In this document: piece by piece, positions 1-6,524 of the stretch | How positions within the stretch are numbered: the stretch's first letter is position 1 | Layout: each line of letters opens with the position of its first letter | From: an uncultured Lachnospiraceae bacterium | Lineage (GTDB): Bacteria > Bacillota > Clostridia > Lachnospirales > Lachnospiraceae | Direction: 5' to 3' | Length of the DNA stretch: 45,154 nucleotides | NCBI GenBank assembly: GCA_910585295.1 | Contig: CAJUDE010000055.1 | Span: 1-45,154 of the forward strand | Notes under the pieces: model-generated | The model's input: only the letters and a program-made list of their open reading frames with translations | What the model was told of the DNA's origin: nothing | Database searches by the model: none | Program-made: the position numbers and the translations under genes

Positions 1-1
1 C

Positions 2-388
2 TTTGTCCATGGCATTGGGAAAAGAAAAACGCCGCTCCAAAAGAGCATTGAAACCCTCGAAGAGTATCTGTCCCGGCTCAAAAAATATAACCATCAAATA
101 CATATCTGCGGCAGACGCAACAGTTATTCCAAGACAGACCACGACGCCACTTCTATGAGGATGAAAGGGGACGCCATGGGAAACGGACAGTTAAAACCGG
201 CGTATAACCTCCAGCATGGGGTAGATTCCGAATATATTACATGGCTTACCATAGGGCTGCAGCCGACAGATGCAACAACATTAATCCCTTTTTTAAAAGA
301 CGCGGAAGAACATCTGAAATTTAAATATAAAAACATAACTGCGGATGCCGGATATGAAAGTGAAGATTTGTCACGAAATTCGTCATGA
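2..388 (+). pseudogene. IS1182-family transposase, fragment
   Basis: This is an internal piece of a DDE transposase. The open frame enters from the window edge and runs to a stop at 386-388. It contains a segment reading SYSKTDHDAT followed by MRMKGDAMGNGQLKPAYN, the usual core of IS1182-type transposases, which catalyse cut-and-paste movement of the element. After the TADAGYESE stretch the family similarity stops abruptly (next residues DLSRNSS) and the frame terminates, so the 3' half of the gene and the right end of the element are missing. The left end lies outside the window. I see no inverted repeat. A relic, unlikely to be active. Family assignment is from remembered motif similarity. 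Confidence 0.75.
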
Positions 389-433
389 AATCACAAAATC
401 CTTATATTACCGATGATTATAATGTATAAGTAT

Positions 434-458
434 TCAGGTTCGATTCCTGTCATCCGCA
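434..458 (+). other. Possible tRNA 3' end remnant / attachment-site relic
   Basis: The sequence has the form of the last 25 nt of a tRNA: a T-arm with 4 of 5 stem pairs (CAGG with CCTG), the loop TTCGATT, then a 7-nt acceptor strand CATCCGC and discriminator A. No matching 5' half with D-arm and anticodon arm lies at a proper distance upstream; a GCGGATG that could pair with the acceptor lies about 110 nt upstream but inside the transposase fragment. Such tails are commonly left when integrative elements recombine at tRNA genes. It could also be chance similarity. Confidence 0.35.
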
Positions 459-639
459 TTCAAGGCGCATGGCCGTGAACTTAATGGCTTCCCAGTGAAG
501 CCAGGGGTTTGCGGCTATTTTTCTTCTCTAAATTATGATATGTATTAATCGCATAACGTCCTCGCGTGAAGGCGTATAAGGCACATTTTTGACCTTTTGA
601 GGCAGGGCAGTGAAATCCTAAGCCCTGGTTGGAAAGTCC

Positions 640-803
640 CTAAAACCGCCGGTACAAAGCCATGGTAGTTCCGCACGGCCTTAGGGGCTTATCCTTCGGC
701 AGGGCATTTGCTAATTGATTGATCTCAACCTGCCTTGCGTCTGATACATACAGCTTGAGGAACCATTCCGGCAGGGCTTTGCGGTTTCCTACGCATATGC
801 AAC
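640..803 (-). pseudogene. Open minus-strand fragment, unknown
   Basis: An open frame of about 50 codons without a credible start codon or ribosome binding site runs on the minus strand to a TAG at 640-642. Its translation includes the segment ALPEWFLKLYVSDARQVEIN, which has protein-like composition. It begins where the neighbouring broken small gene ends and lies in another frame, so it may be the decayed continuation of that gene or a fragment of a second one. I do not recognise the family. The interval 459-640 holds no convincing gene. Confidence 0.25.
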
Positions 804-955
804 GTCAACAATATCTTCGCCGCAATTTATATAGACTGTCCGCTCTAATGCGCTTGCCTGTTCTTCTGCATATTTAATGGCTTTTTTTCCGTTCCACAGA
901 AATCATTTAAAACATTTTCGCCATCTTCATTTGTAAACCAGTGCCTATTTTTCAT
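789..955 (-). pseudogene. Small hypothetical gene broken by a frameshift
   Basis: On the minus strand an AGGAGG box (at 957-962) precedes an ATG at 955. Translation starts MKNRHWFTNEDGENVLNDFC and, if one base change is allowed at the A-rich run near 883-889, continues as KKAIKYAEEQASALERTVYI to a TAG at 789-791. Read without correction the protein stops after 36 residues. The total of 167 nt is not a multiple of three, consistent with an indel in a homopolymer, either a real mutation or a sequencing error. Product unknown; small proteins of this type are frequent on clostridial mobile elements. Confidence 0.4.
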
Positions 956-1002
956 ATCCTCCTCACTTTCTCCCTGCATTACCCGGCAGGGACGGGATGA
1001 AT

Positions 1003-1158
1003 TCAAAACAATTCATATTGCGCTGCGTTTTGAAAATTTATCGTTATTGGCTGTGGAGTTATCCAATAAAATACATTTTCGGCTATTTTCAAAGCCCATT
1101 CTGTCGGTGTTCCATCCTCTAAATCGCAGCCATGCACAATATTCCATGTAAATTTCAT
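1003..1158 (-). CDS. Small hypothetical protein (about 51 aa)
   Basis: The minus-strand frame beginning MKFTWNIVHGCDLEDGTPTE is 51 codons and ends with TGA at 1003-1005. The composition (acidic, aromatic, DGTPTEWALK core) looks like a real protein and resembles small uncharacterised proteins of clostridial mobile elements as I remember them. A competing overlapping frame exists on the same strand, and no strong ribosome binding site marks the start; ATG at 1170 or TTG at 1191 are alternatives. It sits just upstream of the broken small gene on the same strand and may have been cotranscribed with it. Function unknown. Confidence 0.35.
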   Translation of the reverse strand: MKFTWNIVHGCDLEDGTPTEWALKIAENVFYWITPQPITINFQNAAQYELF

Positions 1159-1260
1159 TTTCCATACCATCCGTTCTTTTGATAACTTCAATATACACTA
1201 TTTTTTATATTTCGCCAACGATTTTTTTATAAATAATTTTATATAAAATAGATTAAATAA

Positions 1261-1289
1261 TTGACTAAATATAAAATATAATGTATTAT
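1261..1289 (+). promoter_or_regulatory. Sigma-A-type promoter for the HTH gene
   Basis: TTGACT (1261-1266), a 17-nt AT-rich spacer and TATTAT (1284-1289) precede the HTH gene; AAAGGAGG follows just before its ATG. The region 1200-1300 is extremely AT-rich, as expected for a promoter. Confidence 0.5.
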
Positions 1290-1309
1290 ATAAGCAAAGG
1301 AGGTACAAT

Positions 1310-1528
1310 ATGGATGTGAGGGAATATATCAAGCTGTGCTGTGTGAAAAGAGGGAATATGTCTGAGGCGGAACTTGCCAGACGGACAGGGCAGACGCCAC
1401 AAAACATGAATAATAAATACAAGCGGAATACTTTCAAAGTTTCTGAACTTGAAAAGGTGGCAGAGGCTCTTGATGCTGATTTGAGAATATCTTTTGTGGA
1501 TAAAGAAACTGGAAAGCCAATAATATAA
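1310..1528 (+). CDS. XRE-type helix-turn-helix regulator, small
   Basis: A 72-aa protein with a strong ribosome binding site (AAAGGAGG) six to seven bases before the ATG. Residues about 18-45 (SEAELARRTGQTPQNMNNK) fit a Cro/C1-type helix-turn-helix: an AELARRTG first helix, a turn, and a recognition helix, followed by the KVSELEKVAEALDADL helix typical of XRE proteins. No effector domain is present. It probably binds its own upstream region. It lies in the mobile-element debris next to a 60-aa protein on the same strand, so it may be a leftover element or toxin-antitoxin regulator. The regulatory target is not evident from the sequence. Confidence 0.75.
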   Translation: MDVREYIKLCCVKRGNMSEAELARRTGQTPQNMNNKYKRNTFKVSELEKVAEALDADLRISFVDKETGKPII

Positions 1529-1632
1529 AAAACAATATAAAACATATAAAAATATTTATAATATATAAAAAACATGTATAATAGTATTGTCAGATGAGGC
1601 AAGTAAATCTGATGAATGGAAAGGAGAATAGG

Positions 1633-1815
1633 ATGATGGAGGTTTTGGGGATAACAGAGAAAGAGCAAGCTGCAATTATGATTGATATCTACACAGACTT
1701 ACAGCGGATACAGAAAGCGGAGGATAAAGACAAGGAATTATCTAATCAGCTCCGTAAAGCGAAAGCTAAACTTGAAGCATTGGGGATAGTAACTGAGAAT
1801 TTAATCATTGAGTAA
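1633..1815 (+). CDS. Hypothetical small helical protein (60 aa)
   Basis: AAGGAG at 1621-1626 sets the start at ATG 1633 rather than at an upstream ATG at 1594. The 60-residue product (MMEVLGITEKEQAAIMIDIY at the start) is highly charged and predicted helical, with a Lys/Glu-rich middle that could form a coiled coil. A TATAAT at 1576-1581 may be its own promoter. It is followed at once by a good terminator. I recognise no domain. Small proteins of this kind occur beside XRE regulators on clostridial mobile elements, so accessory function is likely, but this is inference. Confidence 0.6.
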   Translation: MMEVLGITEKEQAAIMIDIYTDLQRIQKAEDKDKELSNQLRKAKAKLEALGIVTENLIIE

Positions 1816-1817
1816 CA

Positions 1818-1851
1818 AAGAGAGCGGAAACTGCCGCCGCTCTTTTCTTTT
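1818..1851 (+). terminator. Rho-independent terminator
   Basis: AGAGCGG (1821-1827) pairs with CCGCTCT (1837-1843), followed by TTTTCTTTT, directly after the stop of the 60-aa gene. Confidence 0.8.
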
Positions 1852-2049
1852 GGAAATCTTCCACGGCAAGGGGCGGCCGTGATTTTGCTCTTTTGCTTTA
1901 ATTGCCCATATGCAAATTTAACGGCTTAAACGGCCTATTTTTGCGGCCGCCTGTAGATAGGCGCATAAGCCGGCATGCAGCTTTACAAACCGATAGTTCC
2001 ATACCTCCCAAAGTATGTGGTAGAATGGAAAGAAAAAGGAGGTTTTGCT

Positions 2050-2964
2050 ATGGGGGAAAGTAAAAATAGCCTTCATCCAGGCGATATCTTTAAGATCCCT
2101 CTTTTTTTACCGTCATTTCAAGAATGGAGAAACCTAGAAGAGTTTATAGATTACAGAAAATATAAATTCCGTGATAATGACATTTATGCTTTTGGGCGGC
2201 TGGTGGAGCTGCGGCCTGGAAATATGAATTTGGTTGAAATTTTCTCTTATGTAGGGGAAATCCCCCAAAGCCCAGAAATAATTATCCGTTCCGGCAGGCT
2301 TTTTGAACCTGTCATGATGGTGGGGGCTTTTTCAAGGGGGCGGTGGAGGTTTTTGTTTGATAGCCCACAGTATGATAAATGGACGGACTCGAATTATGGG
2401 GATATTTCTTTTTTGATGGGTATGGGTACAGAATTGTGGAAAGGCGGGGAACAGATTGGGATTACATACCAACAGGGGATAGAGTTAGAGAAGGCGGGGG
2501 TATCCTATATGGTTGTGCATGGCAGTGTAGATTTAGAAGTGGAAATCCGCTCCCTGCTTGCCGCACGGGGAGTGGAATTGAACTACGGGCAAACGGTGGA
2601 AAGGCGCAGGGACGAATATCCCCGGCCGCGTGATTTGGATAAAAAATTGAAGGAAGCGATTTCCCCGTTTTGCTGGCAGTCGAACAGAGGAAGCTATTCT
2701 TTGTGTTTGGATGCCGGGCTTTTAAACGGTGATAGTTTTGAAAAAAATAACATGCTGGGGAATGGGTATGACTGGGGAAAAGTGGCCTCTGCCTTTATTG
2801 AGGTGCATTTGCCGCATTTGCAGGGCAAGTTTTCCTTTGATTGTGAAGCAGATATGTTTTCTATGCATTCCAATACAAAAAAAACGCTGAAAGAGTTTGC
2901 GCTTGCTTTCCACAAGTTTGTGTTGGATGCCAGCGCTTTTGACGGGTTGCTAAGCCGGCTTTGA
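2050..2964 (+). CDS. Fused Imm26-Imm51 polyimmunity protein
   Basis: A 304-aa cytoplasmic protein. The start is ATG 2050, chosen because AAAGGAGG lies seven bases upstream; an in-frame ATG at 1975 has no such site. Residues about 9-165 resemble Imm26 (HPGDIFKIPL, then YAFGRLVEL and LVEIF, the conserved beta-barrel start). Residues about 205-300 resemble Imm51 (the GNGYDWGKVASAFIE signature at 237-251 and a FSFDCEADMF acidic strand near 262-270). Immunity proteins of these families neutralise toxins delivered by polymorphic-toxin or contact-dependent systems. No toxin or secretion gene lies nearby, so this is an orphan, probably protective, immunity gene. Neighbours are an HTH gene and a toxin-antitoxin pair. 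Assignment by motif recall; a profile search would decide it. Confidence 0.7.
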   Translation: MGESKNSLHPGDIFKIPLFLPSFQEWRNLEEFIDYRKYKFRDNDIYAFGRLVELRPGNMNLVEIFSYVGEIPQSPEIIIRSGRLFEPVMMVGAFSRGRWRFLFDSPQYDKWTDSNYGDISFLMGMGTELWKGGEQIGITYQQGIELEKAGVSYMVVHGSVDLEVEIRSLLAARGVELNYGQTVERRRDEYPRPRDLDKKLKEAISPFCWQSNRGSYSLCLDAGLLNGDSFEKNNMLGNGYDWGKVASAFIEVHLPHLQGKFSFDCEADMFSMHSNTKKTLKEFALAFHKFVLDASAFDGLLSRL

Positions 2965-2988
2965 ATGGAGGGGAAGGGGAATTCTGCA

Positions 2989-3017
2989 TTGACGTACGTG
3001 TAAATGTACGTTATAAT
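2989..3017 (+). promoter_or_regulatory. yefM-yoeB promoter with overlapping dyad operator
   Basis: TTGACG (2989-2994) and TATAAT (3012-3017) are separated by 17 nt. Inside lies the inverted repeat ACGTAC (2992-2997) / GTACGT (3006-3011), so a repressor bound there would block RNA polymerase. YefM-type antitoxins are known to bind TGTACA-like palindromes in their own promoter, which matches. Confidence 0.7.
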
Positions 3018-3121
3018 ACATACGGTCATGGATGTAAGGATAATCCATGTATAGCATGTATGGGCGCCAATGGCAAATTGCAATAGCTGCAAAACAACAA
3101 ATTAGAAAAGGGGATTATAGA

Positions 3122-3370
3122 ATGCCAACAATTAATGTTACAAATGCAAGAAAGGACCTTTACACTCTGGTAGAGAACGTGAACCTTTACAATGAGCCTA
3201 CTTTAATTGTTGGAAAAAAGGGAAATGCTGTTTTGCTGTCAGAAGACGACTGGAATGCAATACAAGAGACGCTGTATTTAAATTCCATTGAGGGAATGGC
3301 AGAATCTTTAATCAAAGGGGCGAGGGTCCCTATTGAGGACTGCATTCCAGAAGATATGGTGGAATTTTAA
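3122..3370 (+). CDS. yefM: YefM/Phd-family antitoxin
   Basis: An 82-aa antitoxin. The start MPTINVTNARKDLYTLVENV is typical of the YefM/Phd fold, which is an N-terminal DNA-binding and dimerisation part plus a disordered C-terminal tail (here from about residue 60) that wraps the toxin. The ATG at 3122 is chosen over upstream in-frame starts because an AAAAGGGG box precedes it and the family starts here. Its stop codon shares one base with the toxin start, giving translational coupling. It should repress its own promoter through the dyad upstream, jointly with the toxin. Confidence 0.88.
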   Translation: MPTINVTNARKDLYTLVENVNLYNEPTLIVGKKGNAVLLSEDDWNAIQETLYLNSIEGMAESLIKGARVPIEDCIPEDMVEF

Positions 3371-3666
3371 TGTTTCAGATAATATTTGAGAAGCAGGCAT
3401 TGAAGGACCTGGAGCAATTAAAAAATGCCAACCTATCACAAAAGGCGAAGAAATTAGTGGATATCCTAAGGGACAATCCATACCAAAACCTGCCAAGCGG
3501 TGAAAAATTAGTTGGAAATTTAGAAGGGCTGCATTTCAGGAGGATTACAATACAGCACCGTCTCGTATATCAGGTATATCAAGAGCCAGTTATAAAGGAT
3601 GGCGTTACATATGAGGGGACTATAAAAATAATACGGATGTGGGGCCATCATGGCAAGGCAGGCTGA
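3370..3666 (+). CDS. yoeB: Txe/YoeB-family ribosome-dependent mRNA interferase
   Basis: A 98-aa toxin of the RelE superfamily, expected to cut mRNA in the ribosomal A site. Visible family features: FEKQALKDLEQL near the start, GEKL with Glu45, FRRITIQHRLVYQV with Arg64 (the catalytic arginine position), and the C-terminal RMWGHHGKAG. Most YoeB proteins end in an H-Y pair that is part of the active site; here the pair is His-His followed by four more residues, so activity may be altered. It overlaps the antitoxin by one base. The toxin is intact in length and probably kept neutral by YefM. Confidence 0.88.
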   Translation: MFQIIFEKQALKDLEQLKNANLSQKAKKLVDILRDNPYQNLPSGEKLVGNLEGLHFRRITIQHRLVYQVYQEPVIKDGVTYEGTIKIIRMWGHHGKAG

Positions 3667-3699
3667 AAGGTTATTAGAAATGGATGCCATTCGCATGGA

Positions 3700-3737
3700 A
3701 TCAGGGTTTTGGGAAACAAAAATCCCAAAGCCCTGAT
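3700..3737. terminator. Long perfect stem-loop after yoeB
   Basis: A 15-bp stem, ATCAGGGTTTTGGGA (3700-3714) with TCCCAAAGCCCTGAT (3723-3737), one T-G wobble, loop AACAAAAA. There is no T-run on the plus strand, so it is either a weak terminator or an mRNA-end structure. Confidence 0.5.
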
Positions 3738-3788
3738 ATTTCCTGTGAGATAGAAAGCCGCTAGCAGAGCCTGCCGCAGGCAAAGAAC

Positions 3789-3809
3789 CCTGCCGAGCAG
3801 GATTTTTTG
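3789..3809 (+). terminator. Rho-independent terminator
   Basis: CCTGC (3789-3793) and GCAGG (3797-3801) form a short hairpin followed by ATTTTTTG. It separates the toxin-antitoxin unit from the chemosensory promoter. Confidence 0.65.
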
Positions 3810-3814
3810 CCCTA

Positions 3815-3843
3815 TTGACACAAAAATTTGTAGAAAGTATACT
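3815..3843 (+). promoter_or_regulatory. Strong sigma-A promoter of the chemosensory operon
   Basis: TTGACA (3815-3820), a 17-nt spacer and TATACT (3838-3843), 60 nt before the histidine kinase start. A vegetative promoter, not a sigma-D (flagellar) one, drives this operon. Confidence 0.75.
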
Positions 3844-3902
3844 AACAATGGTGGGAAGAGCAAGGCAAAAACGATAGATAGCTACAGGAAGGGGCAAAGG
3901 TT

Positions 3903-5345
3903 ATGGAGCAGGGACAGGAAGCGATTCAAGTAGAAGATTTCTACCATCTTGCAGATACAGCTTTAGAAATCATTATACGGTTTGATAAAGAAGGGAACAT
4001 CCTATATGGCAACCAACAGGCAAAGACAGAGCTTGGATATGGGGAAGAATTGGCAGGCGTCAATATTTCTTCTGTTTTTCCGGCAGAGCTGCAGTCGGAA
4101 GGAGGGGAAATCTCCCTGGACAAAGTAGCTTCCATGAAAGAGGGCATGATGTACCGGAAAAATGGGACTTGCTTTCCAGTGCGCATGACAGCCTTTGTGG
4201 ATGGGGCAAAAAACCTGCTGTTTGCAATCAATGTCGCAAAACGGATTGAGACAGAACGGAAGCTTGTCCGCATGAAGGAAGAAATGGAAGAGACCATTAA
4301 GGTAAGGAATGAGTTTGTGGCAAATGTCACCCATGAGCTTCGGACCCCGGTGAATGGGGTGAAAGGGCATGTGACGAATATGCTGGAAGCTGGCGTTACG
4401 GCGGAACAGAAGCGCACACTGGATATTATTACCCGCTGCTGTGAAAATATGTCTGCGATTATCAACAATATCCTGGATTTCTCAAAGCTGGAAGCTGGAA
4501 AGTTTACCTTGGAACAGAAAGAGTTTAATTTTTACCAGATGGTCAACCATGCGGTGGAGACGAATATCACGGCAATTACTGCAAAAGGCCTGCATATTAT
4601 AGTTAATATGGATAAGACGATTCCTGAATATTTGATTGGGGATGAACTGCGTTTAACCCAGATTTTAAATAATTTGCTGTCTAACGCGGTAAAATTTACC
4701 AGCATAGGGTACATTAATATAGAAGTAACTAAGACGGTGCAGTTTGATGATGAGGTGGAACTGTTTTTTGTAGTTTCAGATACAGGCATCGGGATTTCCC
4801 AGGAGGAAAAGGACAAATTATTCAAAAGCTTTTCCCAGGTGGACGCTTCCATTACGCGGAAATATGGAGGCACAGGGCTTGGCCTTGCCATTACCAAGCA
4901 GCTTGTGGAATTGATGGATGGAACGATCCATTTGGACAGTGAAAAAGGGAAAGGGAGCAGTTTTTCCTATTCTGTAAGGCTCCATGTTGCACAGGACAAG
5001 AAAGAGGACGTAAATGTCCGGGGACAGTTTGAATTTATCAACCAGAACCAAGACATGGCGAATTTTGAGAATATGGGCGAGATTTTCCACTATGGAACTG
5101 TAGAAAATGCAGAGGAACTCCGAAATAAAATGGAGAAACTGATTATCTGCATGGAAGTTGGCGCATGGGATAAGGCAGAGACATTTTCACATAACATCAA
5201 GGCGCTTGTGGAGGAAGCCCCCCAAGAGGTAAAGAAAGCTGCCTTCCGTTTGGAAATGAGCGTTAGGAAGGAAAAGTATGATAAGGCTGTGGAGCAATAC
5301 AACGGCTTAAAAAATCTGCTTGAGGAAAGCATCGGAGGAATGTAA
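3903..5345 (+). CDS. PAS histidine kinase with C-terminal HPt-like domain
   Basis: A 480-aa kinase without membrane segments, so a cytosolic sensor. Domains: PAS at about 10-115 (FDKEGNILYGNQQAKTELGY), coiled coil 115-138, HisKA with His144 in VTHELRTPVNG, HATPase with N-box LTQILNNLLSNAVKFT (251-266), DTGIGIS (293-299) and GGTGLGLAI (322-330). The last 90 residues form a helical HPt-like domain with His430 (WDKAETFSHNIKALVEEAP, then FRLEMSVRKEKYDKA). It is the first gene of the operon, preceded by a strong promoter and a GGAAGGGG-type ribosome site. The next gene is a response regulator starting two bases after its stop, the likely partner. The stimulus is unknown; a PAS cofactor cannot be read from sequence. 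Confidence 0.85.
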   Translation: MEQGQEAIQVEDFYHLADTALEIIIRFDKEGNILYGNQQAKTELGYGEELAGVNISSVFPAELQSEGGEISLDKVASMKEGMMYRKNGTCFPVRMTAFVDGAKNLLFAINVAKRIETERKLVRMKEEMEETIKVRNEFVANVTHELRTPVNGVKGHVTNMLEAGVTAEQKRTLDIITRCCENMSAIINNILDFSKLEAGKFTLEQKEFNFYQMVNHAVETNITAITAKGLHIIVNMDKTIPEYLIGDELRLTQILNNLLSNAVKFTSIGYINIEVTKTVQFDDEVELFFVVSDTGIGISQEEKDKLFKSFSQVDASITRKYGGTGLGLAITKQLVELMDGTIHLDSEKGKGSSFSYSVRLHVAQDKKEDVNVRGQFEFINQNQDMANFENMGEIFHYGTVENAEELRNKMEKLIICMEVGAWDKAETFSHNIKALVEEAPQEVKKAAFRLEMSVRKEKYDKAVEQYNGLKNLLEESIGGM

Positions 5346-5346
5346 G

Positions 5347-6432
5347 ATGGAAAGTATGGAGAGGCAAGGGGATGTGCCGCAAATATTAATTGTGGATGAT
5401 GTGGATGCAAACCTTATGATTTTGGAAAATATTATTCTGGAAATGGGCTATGCCCCAAGGTGCGCCAATAGCGCCAGCGAGGCCACTAAGCTGATAGCGG
5501 AGAGGCTGCCGCAATTGATCCTTCTGGATGTGTTTATGCCGGAGATGGATGGATACGAATTCTGTGAAAGGTTAAAAGAGAACCCCATCACCAGGAACAT
5601 TCCAATTATTTTTATTTCAGCAGCGGATTCCAGCGAGGATAAGGTAAGGGGATTTAAGCTGGGGGCGGTGGATTATATTGGGAAGCCGTTTGAAGTGACG
5701 GAAGTGACTATGCGTGTCCGGAACCATTTGAAAATTTATGAAATGCAGCAGGAACTGGAATTGACCAACCGGCGCCTTAACAGCGTAATTAACAGCCAGT
5801 CCAGGCGTATTGAGGATGAGCAGAAGAATATCCTATATGCCCTTGCAACTTTGGCGCAGGGCAAGGATGAGAGCGTCAGGAACCATTTGGAACATGTTTC
5901 CTATAACTGCCGCCTGTTGGCTCAAAGCCTTCAATTCAGCCCCAGTTTTGCCGAAGATATATCAGAGAGCTTTATTGACACGATAGCGGTCGCTTCACAG
6001 CTCCATGATATTGGGAATATCCAGGCGCCTTGCAATATGCTGCTGGGCACAGGGGCATGGGGGCCGGAAGAAATGGAGATTGTGAAGCGCCATGTGGAAC
6101 AGGGGGCGGAAATTTTAGAACGTGTATATGCCAGCACGCCAGAGAATAGTTTCCTGCCAATGGCTATTGAAATTGCCCGTTACCACCATGCGCGCTGGGA
6201 TGGGAAGGGTTACCCCCAGAACGTTGTTGGGAAAGAGATCCCATTGTCGGCAAGAATTACCATAATCCTGGATATCTATGATACTTTAATGGGGGAACGT
6301 TCTTATAAAAGGGCATACAGTAAGGAAGAAAGCCTGAAAATCATTGAAGAAGGGGTTGGGATATTCTTTGACCCAGAAATTGCGGATGTGTTTTTCAAGG
6401 TGCAAAAGCAGCTTCATTATATGGAAGGATAG
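5347..6432 (+). CDS. Response regulator with degenerate HD-GYP domain
   Basis: A 361-aa protein; ATG 5347 is preceded by CGGAGGA inside the end of the kinase gene, better than an upstream TTG at 5320. A receiver domain (10-130; acidic DD17-18, phospho-acceptor Asp61, Lys113) joins through a helical linker (130-165) to an HD-GYP domain (165-360). HD-GYP domains hydrolyse cyclic di-GMP. The HD pair (220-221) and HHARWDGKGYP (280-290) are present. The usual HDIGK is HDIGN, and the following I-P-D is replaced by QAPCN, so catalysis may be weak or changed. With the kinase upstream it forms a two-component unit within the chemosensory operon, suggesting cyclic di-GMP control alongside chemotaxis signalling. 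Confidence 0.85.
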   Translation: MESMERQGDVPQILIVDDVDANLMILENIILEMGYAPRCANSASEATKLIAERLPQLILLDVFMPEMDGYEFCERLKENPITRNIPIIFISAADSSEDKVRGFKLGAVDYIGKPFEVTEVTMRVRNHLKIYEMQQELELTNRRLNSVINSQSRRIEDEQKNILYALATLAQGKDESVRNHLEHVSYNCRLLAQSLQFSPSFAEDISESFIDTIAVASQLHDIGNIQAPCNMLLGTGAWGPEEMEIVKRHVEQGAEILERVYASTPENSFLPMAIEIARYHHARWDGKGYPQNVVGKEIPLSARITIILDIYDTLMGERSYKRAYSKEESLKIIEEGVGIFFDPEIADVFFKVQKQLHYMEG

Positions 6433-6524
6433 CTTCATCGGAATTGACAAATAGTGCTGAATATAGTACCATAAGAAATATGATGAAATTCAGAAAGATG
6501 TTTAGTTGTTAGGGGTAGAGTTAT

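Noticed and set aside
340..458. A complete tRNA with 5' GCGGATG pairing to the acceptor strand at 451-457
   Set aside because: The distance is about 114 nt, too long, and the 5' part lies within the transposase frame with no D-arm or anticodon arm.
2379..2633. An 84-codon plus-strand frame inside the immunity gene
   Set aside because: Out-of-frame shadow of the Imm26-Imm51 reading frame with no ribosome site.
6442..6472. Separate promoter for cheR (TTGACA at 6444-6449)
   Set aside because: The matching -10 (TACCAT) is poor; continuous transcription from the upstream promoter is as likely, so it was not listed.
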